Below, piece after piece: positions 38,719 through 46,846 of a stretch of 64,000 bases of DNA. A program made the translations under genes and the position numbers. The DNA comes from Weeksellaceae bacterium (GTDB taxonomy: Bacteria > Bacteroidota > Bacteroidia > Flavobacteriales > Weeksellaceae). The stretch spans positions 3,224,001 through 3,288,000 of the forward strand of contig OX460916.1 of NCBI GenBank assembly GCA_949788275.1, written 5' to 3'. The stretch's first letter is position 1. Every line of letters starts with the position of its first letter. The notes beneath the pieces were generated by a model. It had not been told where the DNA came from, made no database searches, and saw only the letters and a list, made by a program, of their open reading frames with translations.

Positions 38719-40434
38719 ATGAATACAACCCTAGATAGAGCAAAATCGTGGCTTTCTACAGCCTATGATTTAGAAACACGTAATCAAGTACAACAACTTA
38801 TCGACCATAACCCTACCGAATTAGACGATTCTTTTTACAAAGATTTGGAATTTGGTACGGGTGGAATGCGCGGAATTATGGGAGTGGGTACCAATCGCCT
38901 TAACCGCTACACCCTTGGTGCTGCAACTCAAGGATTGGCTAACTACATCAACCAACAATTTCCCAATAAAAAGAAATCCGTAGCCATTGCTTACGATGTT
39001 CGTCATAATTCAGACACCTTTGCTAAAATGGTTGCCGATGTATTAACGGCCAATGGAATTCATGTGTATTTATTCGAATCTTTTCGACCAACACCCGAGT
39101 TATCATTCGCTGTTCGCCATCTTGGTTGCGATGCGGGTATTGTTTTAACAGCATCCCATAACCCACCAGTTTACAACGGTTATAAAGTGTATTGGAACGA
39201 TGGTGGGCAAATTGTTCCGCCTCAAGACGGGCATATCATAGCCGAAGTTCAAAACACGGCTGTCGATCAAATTAAATTCCAAGGAGACGATTCGTTAATC
39301 ACAATGATCGGACGAACTGTTGACGAAGCCTTTATTAAAGCCGCTGTAGAAAACGGAAGTTTTACCAATCAAGGCAAAGAGGCTATTAAAATTGTTTTCA
39401 CATCCATTCATGGTACTGCGGTCGCTATTACACCAGAAGCATTTAAAGTAGCTGGTTTCACACAGGTTCATCAGGTTCCAGAGCAGGCCATTCCAAGTGG
39501 AGATTTCCCCACGGTTGTCTCGCCTAACCCAGAAGAGCCCGAAGCACTAACCATGGCCGTCGCTTTAGCGAATAACATCAATGCCGATATGGTTATTGGA
39601 ACCGATCCCGATGCCGATAGAGTAGGGGTAGCAGCCAGAAACAATGCCGGTGAAATGATTTTATTAAACGGAAATCAAATGAATACCGTTTTAACCTATT
39701 ACTTGCTCGAAAAATGGCAAGAAGCGGGGCGTTTAACGGGGAAAGAATTCATTGGCTCAACCATTGTGACTTCTGATATCTTCTATGCCATCGCCAACAA
39801 ATTTGGTGTAGACTGTAAAGTAGGCTTAACTGGGTTTAAATGGATCGCCGATATGATTCGTACGTTCGAAGGCAAAGAAAAATTCATCGGTGGTGGTGAA
39901 GAATCCTTCGGATTTATGGTGGGTGATTTTATTCGCGATAAAGATTCGGTTACAACAGCCTTATTGATTTCAGAAATTGCCGCCGTTGCTAAAGCGAACG
40001 GAAGCTCTTTGTACAATAAGCTCATCGATATCTATGTTCAATTAGGTATGGCCTTCCAAGAAGACCTTATTTCAATTGTGAAGCCAGGGAAAGAGGGGGC
40101 CGAATTAATTGCGGCCATGATGGTCGATTTTCGTGCTAACCCACCAAAAGAGTTAGCAGGTTCAAAAGTTATCCGCGTCAAAGACTTTCAAACATCAATT
40201 GACAAAGATTTAGTTTCTGGTCAAGAAACGACCATTACCATTCCGTCATCAAACGTCTTAATTTTCTATACCGAAGACGGTAGTAAAGTGGCGTGTCGCC
40301 CTTCAGGAACCGAACCTAAAATAAAATATTACTTTTCAGTAAGTGCTGCCTTAACAACAGCAGAAGCGTACCCAACCGTTCAAAAACAATTATTCGCTAA
40401 AATTGCTCAATTAAAAGAAGATTTTAGTAAATAA
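38719..40434 (+). CDS. phosphoglucomutase/phosphomannomutase family enzyme
   Basis: 571 residues, the long phosphopentomutase/PGM-type branch. It has FGTGGMRGIMGVGTNRLNRYTLG near residue 45, the phosphoserine loop VLTASHNPPVYNGYKVYW near 141, metal-binding IGTDPDADRVGVAAR near 295, GGGEESFGFM near 391 and C-terminal RPSGTEPKIKYYFSV near 530. It interconverts hexose 1- and 6-phosphates and supplies sugar nucleotide synthesis, perhaps also for the polysaccharide locus, which lacks its own precursor genes. A strong terminator follows at 40461. Confidence 0.92.
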   Translation: MNTTLDRAKSWLSTAYDLETRNQVQQLIDHNPTELDDSFYKDLEFGTGGMRGIMGVGTNRLNRYTLGAATQGLANYINQQFPNKKKSVAIAYDVRHNSDTFAKMVADVLTANGIHVYLFESFRPTPELSFAVRHLGCDAGIVLTASHNPPVYNGYKVYWNDGGQIVPPQDGHIIAEVQNTAVDQIKFQGDDSLITMIGRTVDEAFIKAAVENGSFTNQGKEAIKIVFTSIHGTAVAITPEAFKVAGFTQVHQVPEQAIPSGDFPTVVSPNPEEPEALTMAVALANNINADMVIGTDPDADRVGVAARNNAGEMILLNGNQMNTVLTYYLLEKWQEAGRLTGKEFIGSTIVTSDIFYAIANKFGVDCKVGLTGFKWIADMIRTFEGKEKFIGGGEESFGFMVGDFIRDKDSVTTALLISEIAAVAKANGSSLYNKLIDIYVQLGMAFQEDLISIVKPGKEGAELIAAMMVDFRANPPKELAGSKVIRVKDFQTSIDKDLVSGQETTITIPSSNVLIFYTEDGSKVACRPSGTEPKIKYYFSVSAALTTAEAYPTVQKQLFAKIAQLKEDFSK

Positions 40435-40460
40435 AGAAAATAATAATTTCCAAGACCATA

Positions 40461-40488
40461 AAGACGCTTTTTGTAAGCGTCTTTTTTT
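40461..40488 (+). terminator. terminator after the phosphoglucomutase gene
   Basis: A 9-bp stem, AAGACGCTT at 40461-40469 with its complement at 40475-40483, is followed by a run of T to 40488. It lies 27 bp after the stop codon. Confidence 0.88.
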
Positions 40489-40493
40489 ATGTT

Positions 40494-40607
40494 GGGCGGT
40501 TGCTGCGCACCAGGCTATCCGTTCCCAATCTTTACCACTTGAAATAAAGGTTAACGAAGTTTCAAGTTAAGAAGTGGTAAAGGATTTCCACTACTATCCT
40601 TACCGCA
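40494..40607 (-). repeat. dispersed structured intergenic element, copy 3 (subtype 2, divergent)
   Basis: Reverse orientation. The outer arm is diverged (GGGCGGTTGCTGCGCACC instead of GGGCGGCCGCTACGCGCC), but the layout is kept. The central stem is CTTTACCACTT with AAGTGGTAAAG, containing a nested CTTGAAA/TTTCAAG hairpin. Flanking the stem it has the subtype-2 sequence (GTTCCCAATC and GGATTTCCACT on the plus strand) shared with copy 4. It lies between convergent genes, right after a terminator. Confidence 0.82.
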
Positions 40608-40640
40608 GATTTCGGTTTGTTGATAAATCCATTTCCAACC

Positions 40641-40935
40641 GGTATTATTTTTTCATATTCAAAAACATCGATAATCTCAAAAGTGATTGCTGTATTTCAA
40701 ATCCCGAAAATAATTTTTACGCCTCTCGAAAAATAAAAAGATAAAAATGCAGAAGCGAGAAATAGTGAACAAGAAGTTTTAAAATACAATCCGTATTATT
40801 TTTTACATTCAAAAAACATCGATAATCTCAAAAGTGATTTTCGAATTTAAAATTCCGTATTAATTTTACGCCTTTTGAAAAATGTAAAGATGAAAATGCA
40901 CAAGCGAAAAATAGAGAACAAATTTTTAAGCGTTT
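40641..40935. repeat. degenerate tandem duplication, period 150 bp
   Basis: Two imperfect copies start at 40641 and 40791. Both open with CGTATTATTTTTT-like sequence and share the 25-base block AACATCGATAATCTCAAAAG... with further matching parts (TTTTTACGCCT/TTTTACGCCTT, AAAGATAAAAATGCA/AAAGATGAAAATGCA, AAGCGAGAAATAGTGAACAA/AAGCGAAAAATAGAGAACAA). There is no open reading frame of note on either strand. With the structured element upstream it fills the 537-bp gap between the phosphoglucomutase gene and the convergent gene ending at 40972. Confidence 0.8.
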
Positions 40936-40971
40936 CTATCTAAACAAGATTTGAAGAAGATGAGATGACGG

Positions 40972-42060
40972 TTAAACAACAATTTTCAAATCGATTCCCA
41001 ACAACCCACTTTGTTCTTGTAAATAATGAGCCTTGTCATTGTCAACCACCATAAAATAATAGTGGTCGGCCCAACTGTTATAATTCATCAAACAAACATT
41101 TCGCAGTCGAAGTTCGGTTTGTATAAAAGGAAATAAATCATGAGAATAAGTTTCGGGTGGATAGTTCATCTGAAAATCTTCATGGATTAAACTTTCAATT
41201 CCATCGTGTATATCTTCGGCATCAAATTTCCAATCACTCATCCAATAATTTGATGAAATCCATTCAATCAAATTTCCGGTATCCATTTCTTGTTGCTTCA
41301 CAAAATACGTGTATAACTTTTTTGCCATTTTCTGAAGTTGCTTTTCATCCAATAGAGGATTTAGTTCTTTTAGAAATTCGAAATAAGCTTCGACCGTTTT
41401 TTCAACCAATAAACTTTCTTCCGAGGTGTTCGGAAAAAATGTTGCGGTATTTTCCAACCCTAAAAATTCACAAGTGGCTTGTTGAACTTTTTCAAATAAA
41501 GCAAAAGCGGTTTCTTGTTCCAAGGTTTCCGGTTTGTCTAAATTCACTTCTGTGGCCTTTAATAAACTAGCGATATAATCGAAAAAATGATCTTGAGCAT
41601 AAAGAACTCTAAAGTCATTTATATCCTCTGAATCGGTACAACAGAAAAAAACCATGAAATGATGCGTAACCGACCGCACATCATTTTCCTGACCAGATAG
41701 GGGAGGTGTGTTGAATTGTAGGTGAAGAAAATCGTAGCTTAATTCCTGTTCAATGGCTTCGCGAATGGCTAAATCTGTTAATCCTGCAATTCGTATTTTC
41801 TCATAAATGCGATTCATTACTTCATAGCCGTTGGTAAATCCATTTGCTTTTAATTCATCCGCATCGAAAGAAAAAGGAATAGAGTAACGGTTCACAGCGA
41901 CGTCGTCTAAAACACCTCTCATTCTAAAATCTATTTGACTAGGATTGTGTTCAAGAAGATGTTCATAGATCCAATGTAATCGTTCAAAATAAGGCATTGT
42001 TCGTGTTTTTTTTAGGGCGTGACACAGGGTGTAAATCCATTGTTTTAAATGTTTAAACAT
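40972..42060 (-). CDS. uncharacterised protein, 362 residues
   Basis: I do not recognise this protein with confidence. It is soluble, without signal peptide or membrane helix, acidic and rich in aromatic residues. The first 30 residues are basic (MFKHLKQWIYTLCHALKK). A central run (TPPLSGQENDVRSVTHHFMVFFCC) and the C-terminal RLRNVCLMNYNSWADHYYFMVVDND stand out; the last 60 residues have a strand pattern faintly like DUF6630 or SMI1-type immunity/accessory proteins, but this is weak. The reading frame is long and uninterrupted. It lies alone between two hairpins on the minus strand. Confidence 0.7.
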   Translation of the reverse strand: MFKHLKQWIYTLCHALKKTRTMPYFERLHWIYEHLLEHNPSQIDFRMRGVLDDVAVNRYSIPFSFDADELKANGFTNGYEVMNRIYEKIRIAGLTDLAIREAIEQELSYDFLHLQFNTPPLSGQENDVRSVTHHFMVFFCCTDSEDINDFRVLYAQDHFFDYIASLLKATEVNLDKPETLEQETAFALFEKVQQATCEFLGLENTATFFPNTSEESLLVEKTVEAYFEFLKELNPLLDEKQLQKMAKKLYTYFVKQQEMDTGNLIEWISSNYWMSDWKFDAEDIHDGIESLIHEDFQMNYPPETYSHDLFPFIQTELRLRNVCLMNYNSWADHYYFMVVDNDKAHYLQEQSGLLGIDLKIVV

Positions 42061-42101
42061 AGCGTGTTTATCATTAAGGAAGAACGAAAATAAGACTATT
42101 C

Positions 42102-42148
42102 TATAAACTAGAAAAGCCTTTCTTAACGACAGGCTTTTCTAGTTTATA
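42102..42148. terminator. long hairpin downstream of the distal PiT gene
   Basis: A perfect 18-bp stem, 42102-42119 paired with 42131-42148, with an 11-base loop. It lies 16 bp beyond the stop of the phosphate transporter gene and separates it from the next gene on the same strand. The stem is AT-rich and has T-rich sequence inside the 3' arm rather than a clean T tail. Confidence 0.7.
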
Positions 42149-42164
42149 ACGTTTAGCGAATAGC

Positions 42165-43262
42165 TTAAATAAAATAATTTAATATGTAATAAAACAATGT
42201 TGCAATAACGGCTGAAACGGGGATGGTTAAAATCCATGCCCACAATAAACTAATTGTAACGCCCCATCGAACAGCAGAAATACGTTTCGTCATTCCAACA
42301 CCAATAATAGACCCTGTAATTACATGGGTTGTTGAAACAGGCATTTTAATATGCTCTGTAAAAAACAACGTAATCGCAGAAGCGGTCTGAGCGGTGAATC
42401 CTTCGATAGGTGTAATCTTGGTAATTTTATTTCCCATGGTTTTTAGAATCTTCATTCCACCACCCAATGTTCCTAGGGCAATCGCCGAGAAACAAACAAT
42501 GGGTACCCAGTCGTGAATATCGGTTGAACTTTTGGTGATAAAGAATTCTTCCCAATGAATAGAGTCGTTCATAAACCATTGACTCATGTCGGTATTTAAA
42601 ATCGTATCCTGATTCGCCAATAAAGCAAAGGTAATCACACCCATTACTTTTTGTGAATCATTTAACCCATGCCCAATACTAAGTAGGGCAGAAGATACAA
42701 GCTGTAGACGTTTAAACCATTTATCCGCTTTATGGGGTTTTACATTCCGGCATAGATTAACGGTAATAATGCTGATGACATTACCTGCCAACAACCCTAT
42801 AATAGGCGCGACAAATATAAAGGCGACAATGGTTAAAATAATGGGTGTGTTAATGGAAGCAAAGTCGAATCCTGTTGACGCTAATGCGCCACCTGCTAAG
42901 CCTCCAATAAGGGTATGGGAAGAGGAAGAGGGTATTCCTAGTTTCCAGGTTAATAAGTTCCAAGTAATGGCTGCTAAAAGTGCTGCAATAATCACAATAC
43001 TGGGATTAGCCCCGAAATTGGTTAAGACATCTTCTTTAATAATCTTCGAAATGGTGTCGGCAACGCCAAATTCACCAATGATGTATTTGGCAATAAAAAA
43101 GGCAATAAAATTAAAGAATGCGGCCCATATAATAGCCTGTAAAGGCGTAAGGACTTTTGTTGCAACAACGGTTGCAATCGAGTTTGCAGCGTCGTGAAAG
43201 CCATTGATAAAATCAAAAACGATTGCCAAGGCAATCACAATAAATAGGATAGTTAAACTCAT
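42165..43262 (-). CDS. PiT family inorganic phosphate transporter, second copy
   Basis: 365 residues with about ten membrane segments. The two PiT signature halves are present: FDFINGFHDAANSIATVVATKVLTPLQAI near residue 15 and LSIGHGLNDSQKVMGVITFAL near 192, with IPSSSSHTLIGGLAGG near 110 and MPVSTTHVITGSIIGVG near 310. PiT proteins import metal-phosphate using the proton gradient. It is a clear paralogue of the gene at 43365, but has its own -7 element and is separated from that gene by a terminator. Confidence 0.93.
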   Translation of the reverse strand: MSLTILFIVIALAIVFDFINGFHDAANSIATVVATKVLTPLQAIIWAAFFNFIAFFIAKYIIGEFGVADTISKIIKEDVLTNFGANPSIVIIAALLAAITWNLLTWKLGIPSSSSHTLIGGLAGGALASTGFDFASINTPIILTIVAFIFVAPIIGLLAGNVISIITVNLCRNVKPHKADKWFKRLQLVSSALLSIGHGLNDSQKVMGVITFALLANQDTILNTDMSQWFMNDSIHWEEFFITKSSTDIHDWVPIVCFSAIALGTLGGGMKILKTMGNKITKITPIEGFTAQTASAITLFFTEHIKMPVSTTHVITGSIIGVGMTKRISAVRWGVTISLLWAWILTIPVSAVIATLFYYILNYFI

Positions 43263-43293
43263 CTTGTGTCGTAATAGACTAAAAAATAATCCA

Positions 43294-43301
43294 CAAAATT
43301 A
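43294..43301 (-). promoter_or_regulatory. -7 promoter element of the second PiT gene
   Basis: Minus-strand TAATTTTG matches TAnnTTTG and lies 31 bp before the ATG at 43262, downstream of the terminator at 43317-43347. Confidence 0.55.
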
Positions 43302-43316
43302 CGGGTTTAATTAAAG

Positions 43317-43347
43317 AAGGCGCCCATTTTTGGACGCCTTTTTTTTC
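43317..43347. terminator. terminator between the two PiT genes
   Basis: AAGGCGCCCA at 43317-43326 pairs with TGGACGCCTT at 43331-43340 with one mismatch and a 4-base loop. The plus strand has a run of T after it, and the minus strand has TTCTTTAATT, so it can serve the upstream PiT gene that ends at 43365. Confidence 0.75.
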
Positions 43348-43364
43348 TATATATTTTTATGGTC

Positions 43365-44477
43365 TTAAAATAAGCTAATAGATAAGTAGCAAAGTGCAGC
43401 GATTAAGGCTGATACGGGGATGGTCAAAATCCAGGCCCATAATAAACTAATGGTTACTCCCCAGCGAACTGAAGACACCCGTTTTGTTAATCCAACTCCA
43501 ATAATTGATCCTGTAATGGTATGGGTGGTAGACACCGGAATTCCAAAATGTTCAGAGATGTATAAAGTCATTGCTCCTGCGGTTTCAGCTGCAACCCCTT
43601 CCAAAGGCGTTACTTTTGTAATCTTTGTTCCCATGGTCTTGATGATTTTCCATCCACCACTCATGGTTCCTAAAGCGATGATGATAAACGAGGTAATAGG
43701 CACCCACCACCAGTGTTCAACAAAGTATTGAAAACGATCGGGGGCATCCACATAAGCCGGATCAAAATCATATTGTAAATGATAGAAGATGACCGCAGCT
43801 CCAATAATTCCCATGACCTTCTGGGCATCATTCATCCCATGCCCTAAAGAGAACAAAGCCGATGAAACCAACTGTAAGCGTTTAAACCATTTCTCGGCTT
43901 TCGCAGGTTTACTCCGTTTACATATTTGTAGAATAAGCAACGTTAGTAAACTGGCAATGATCATACCGATCAGTGGCGCTAAGAAGATGAATAAGAAAAT
44001 AGGTAATACTTTGGCGTAAACAACTACACCGCTTAATGTACCAAAGGTAACATAGGCATGGGTAAGTGCTGCTCCAATAAATCCACCAATTAAGGTATGG
44101 GATGATGATGAAGGGATTCCGAATTTCCAGGTAACTAAGTTCCAGGTAATGGCGGCTATAATTCCGGCTAGAATCACTTCAAGGGTGATGAAGTTTTCGT
44201 TCACTGATTTGGCAATGGTGTTACCAATTTTAAATTCCCCGATCCAATAGACCGAAATAAAGTAAGCGACAAAATTAAAGGCTGCTGCCCATAATACGGC
44301 TTGAAATGGAGAAAGTACTTTTGTTGCAACAATGGTTGCAATAGAGTTCGCTGCATCATGAAATCCATTGATGTAGTCAAAGACAAATGCTAAAAAGATA
44401 ATCCCTAACAATAAGAGTCCAGCTTTCGATTCTAGCATTGCGCTTATTGTTGACAATAAGTCGTTAAAATGTTCCAT
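43365..44477 (-). CDS. PiT family inorganic phosphate transporter, first copy
   Basis: 370 residues. Both signature halves are present: FDYINGFHDAANSIATIVATKVLSPFQA near residue 29 and FSLGHGMNDAQKVMGIIGA near 209, with IPSSSSHTLIGGFIGA near 124 and IPVSTTHTITGSIIGVGLTKR near 315. It lies 23 bp after the DUF47 gene and is almost certainly co-transcribed with it, the usual PiT-regulator pairing. It shares high similarity with the copy at 42165, including the C-terminal SLLWAWILTIPVSA segment. Confidence 0.94.
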   Translation of the reverse strand: MEHFNDLLSTISAMLESKAGLLLLGIIFLAFVFDYINGFHDAANSIATIVATKVLSPFQAVLWAAAFNFVAYFISVYWIGEFKIGNTIAKSVNENFITLEVILAGIIAAITWNLVTWKFGIPSSSSHTLIGGFIGAALTHAYVTFGTLSGVVVYAKVLPIFLFIFLAPLIGMIIASLLTLLILQICKRSKPAKAEKWFKRLQLVSSALFSLGHGMNDAQKVMGIIGAAVIFYHLQYDFDPAYVDAPDRFQYFVEHWWWVPITSFIIIALGTMSGGWKIIKTMGTKITKVTPLEGVAAETAGAMTLYISEHFGIPVSTTHTITGSIIGVGLTKRVSSVRWGVTISLLWAWILTIPVSALIAALCYLSISLF

Positions 44478-44500
44478 GGATAATGAAAAATCTAAATAAA

Positions 44501-45145
44501 TTAAGAGTGTTTAACGGCTACTGCTTCCATAACATTGGCGACACTTTTACATTTGTCTGTAGCAGATTCTAACGAAGAAAGTACTTCTTTGTACTTGATG
44601 ATGTTTTTAACATCGGTTTCGTTTTCGAAAATTTCTTGAACCGCTTTATCAAAAATACGATCCGATTTGTTTTCTAATTTATTTATTTTCTCACAAATTT
44701 CATAGACTCTCGAAAGATTGCGGAAGTCTTTTAAATTATCAATTCCTTCACCAATTAATTTACAAGCTTCTAAATTGACTGCAGTAATTTTGCGAATCGA
44801 TTTTGAAATTTTTTCTACTTGGTAGATATTAATACGGTTGGCTGCGCCATTTAAATTGTCGGCTACATAATCGATTGATTTTACCAATGAGTAAATATCT
44901 TCACGATCGAAAGGTGTAATGAAATTTTTGCTTAATTCTAAATTGGTCTTTTGAGTAAGGTACTCAATTTTGCTTTCTAGTTTAGCGATGGCTGCAAAAT
45001 AATCTTCGCGCTCTTCTACAGGAGCATTCACACATTCATGTAATTGTTCTGCTAATTCGATTAAGCATTTAGATGATTCTTCAAATAAAGGATAAAAAAC
45101 TTTGTCCTTCGGTGTAAATAATTTGAAAAAGGAGTTTATTGACAT
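44501..45145 (-). CDS. DUF47 (PhoU-like) phosphate transport accessory protein
   Basis: 214 residues, all-helical and without membrane segments. The beginning FFKLFTPKDKVFYPLFEESSKCLIELAEQLHECV and the FITPFDREDIYSLVKSIDYVADNLNGAANRINIY block near residue 75 match the DUF47 family, which has a PhoU-like fold and pairs with PiT transporters. It probably controls the PiT transporter encoded next to it. First gene of a two-gene operon. Confidence 0.92.
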   Translation of the reverse strand: MSINSFFKLFTPKDKVFYPLFEESSKCLIELAEQLHECVNAPVEEREDYFAAIAKLESKIEYLTQKTNLELSKNFITPFDREDIYSLVKSIDYVADNLNGAANRINIYQVEKISKSIRKITAVNLEACKLIGEGIDNLKDFRNLSRVYEICEKINKLENKSDRIFDKAVQEIFENETDVKNIIKYKEVLSSLESATDKCKSVANVMEAVAVKHS

Positions 45146-45513
45146 TTCAAAATGTTTTAGATGGCGAAATTAAATGATCTAATGTAAATTTAATATTAAA
45201 TATCGAAGATTGAAACTTTATTTCACATACCTAGTTAATTGGTTTTAGGAATTAGTGTTGTAAATCAGGTCACTCGTTGTTTTCATTGGGATTTAATCAA
45301 TAGGGCTGAATAAACGGAATGGTGTTTTGAATGCTATTAAAGGAGTGGAGGCTGAATTGTTTTTTGGTTGGGGAGGGGAATGTATGTGCAAAATGGTGTT
45401 TTGTGACTCTTTTTTAAAAGCAAAGTAGGTGTGTTTTAAAATAATGAAACAGCCAATTTTTAACCAAACGATTGTCTAATAAAGCCCTAAAGCGACAAAT
45501 TAAAACCGGATTT
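45146..45513. other. intergenic sequence without recognised features
   Basis: This part of the 824-bp divergent gap between the DUF47 gene and rpsL shows no reading frame with family similarity, no tRNA-like fold and no clear promoter apart from a weak minus-strand TAAATTTA at 45185-45192. The rest of the gap holds the structured element at 45514 and two -7 elements at 45733 and 45916. Confidence 0.6.
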
Positions 45514-45621
45514 TGCGGCAGGGATAGAAGTGGAAATCCTTTGCCTTAAAAATAGCTGAAGCGAAAAAAGTTGTTTAAGGCAAAGATTGGGAACGGATAG
45601 CCCGGCGCGTAGCGGCCGCCC
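45514..45621 (+). repeat. dispersed structured intergenic element, copy 4 (subtype 2)
   Basis: Same orientation as copy 1 (TGCGGCAGGGATAG first, GTAGCGGCCGCCC last). The central stem is CTTTGCCTTAAA with TTTAAGGCAAAG. Around it are AGTGGAAATCC on the left and GATTGGGAACGGATAGCC on the right, the subtype-2 pattern shared with copy 3. Unlike most other copies it lies between divergent genes. Confidence 0.86.
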
Positions 45622-45732
45622 AAAACAGTTGTTTTATTTGGTATTTTGAGATCGATGGAATTCTAGATTGGTCTGGCGATTTATTTTTTTATGAATTTGG
45701 TTGGTGATGATGAAGAATTTAACATTTTTTCG

Positions 45733-45740
45733 TACTTTTG
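45733..45740 (+). promoter_or_regulatory. upstream candidate -7 element of the rpsL operon
   Basis: TACTTTTG matches TAnnTTTG and lies 229 bp before the rpsL ATG. If used, it gives a leader of about 225 nt that reads through the second promoter. No reading frame of note follows it directly. Confidence 0.4.
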
Positions 45741-45892
45741 CAGGGCTATATAAAAAAGGTTGTTTTTGCAGCGTGCTTTTGGCGTGTGGTGATTGATTTC
45801 TGTCGATAAGAGCCTCGTGAGGTGATTGCCGAATTGTGAAGTGAGTCAACATGTTAAAAAAATCAAAAGCATTGAAAATAAATGAGTAATTG

Positions 45893-45923
45893 TTTGTTAT
45901 TGCAATAATAATTTGTAGTTTTG
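45893..45923 (+). promoter_or_regulatory. main promoter of the rpsL-rpsG-fusA-rpsJ operon
   Basis: TTTG at 45893-45896 is separated by 19 nt from TAGTTTTG at 45916-45923, a complete Bacteroidota promoter. Transcription should start at about 45927-45929, at the base of a small hairpin. Confidence 0.75.
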
Positions 45924-45926
45924 CAG

Positions 45927-45940
45927 ACCCAAAATTGGGT
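45927..45940 (+). promoter_or_regulatory. 5'-terminal hairpin in the rpsL leader
   Basis: ACCCAA at 45927-45932 pairs with TTGGGT at 45935-45940 at the predicted 5' end of the transcript. A related but longer hairpin opens the rpsH transcript at 55861. Confidence 0.5.
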
Positions 45941-45969
45941 TTAATTCAAAAATTAAAAGGTAAATTAGT

Positions 45970-46353
45970 ATGCCAACAATTCAACAATTAGTTAGAAAAG
46001 GTAGAAAAAAGCTAACCAAGAAGAGTAAATCGGCTGCTTTGGAGTCATGTCCGCAACGCCGCGGAGTATGTACACGTGTTTACACTACTACACCTAAGAA
46101 ACCTAACTCAGCGATGCGTAAAGTAGCGCGTGTTAGATTAACAAACGGTAAAGAAGTAAACGCATACATCGGTGGTGAAGGACATAACCTACAAGAGCAC
46201 TCGATAGTATTGGTTAGAGGTGGAAGAGTAAAAGACTTACCAGGTGTTCGTTACCACATTGTACGTGGAGCGTTAGACACAGCAGGAGTAAACGGACGTA
46301 CTCAGCGTAGAAGTAAGTATGGAGCGAAACGTCCAAAGGATGCTAAAAAATAA
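45970..46353 (+). CDS. rpsL: 30S ribosomal protein S12
   Basis: 127 residues, full length. [46 protein letters not shown] and [21 protein letters not shown] are the standard S12 blocks. S12 sits at the decoding centre. The residues where streptomycin-resistance changes occur in other bacteria are in the wild-type state as far as I can see (Lys in TPKKPNS, Lys in [11 protein letters not shown]). First gene of the str operon. Confidence 0.99.
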   Translation: MPTIQQLVRKGRKKLTKKSKSAALESCPQRRGVCTRVYTTTPKKPNSAMRKVARVRLTNGKEVNAYIGGEGHNLQEHSIVLVRGGRVKDLPGVRYHIVRGALDTAGVNGRTQRRSKYGAKRPKDAKK

Positions 46354-46363
46354 TTAAGAAGAA

Positions 46364-46840
46364 ATGAGAAAGACAAGAGCAAAAAAAAGACCCTTACTTC
46401 CAGATCCTAAATTTAACGATCAGTTAGTTACTCGTTTCGTAAACAACTTAATGTATGATGGTAAAAAGTCGGTAGCATTTAAGATTTTTTATGATGCTAT
46501 GGAAATTGTAGATTCTAGAAAAGAAGATGCAGAGAAATCATCAGTAGATATTTGGAAAGAAGCGTTATCAAACGTTATGCCTCACGTAGAAGTGCGTTCA
46601 AGACGTGTTGGTGGAGCTACATTCCAAATTCCTAACGAAATTCGCCCAGACCGTAAGATTGCAACGGCTATGAAGTGGTTAATCAAATACTCACGTAATA
46701 GAAACGAAAAGTCTATGGCACAGCGTTTAGCGGGTGAGATTATCGCAGCAGCAAAAGAAGAAGGATCAGCGGTGAAAAAACGCCAAGATACTCATAAAAT
46801 GGCTGAAGCTAATAAAGCATTCTCTCACTTTAGATTCTAA
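46364..46840 (+). CDS. rpsG: 30S ribosomal protein S7
   Basis: 158 residues. [57 protein letters not shown] and [23 protein letters not shown] are typical S7 segments. It nucleates 3'-domain assembly of 16S rRNA and in E. coli represses its own operon; no comparable binding site could be verified here. It follows rpsL by 10 bp. Confidence 0.99.
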   Translation: MRKTRAKKRPLLPDPKFNDQLVTRFVNNLMYDGKKSVAFKIFYDAMEIVDSRKEDAEKSSVDIWKEALSNVMPHVEVRSRRVGGATFQIPNEIRPDRKIATAMKWLIKYSRNRNEKSMAQRLAGEIIAAAKEEGSAVKKRQDTHKMAEANKAFSHFRF

Positions 46841-46846
46841 TAAACG

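Noticed and set aside
45634-45852. Minus-strand reading frame of 72 codons before rpsL
   Set aside because: It is antisense to two promoter elements, has no family resemblance and a composition typical of noncoding DNA.
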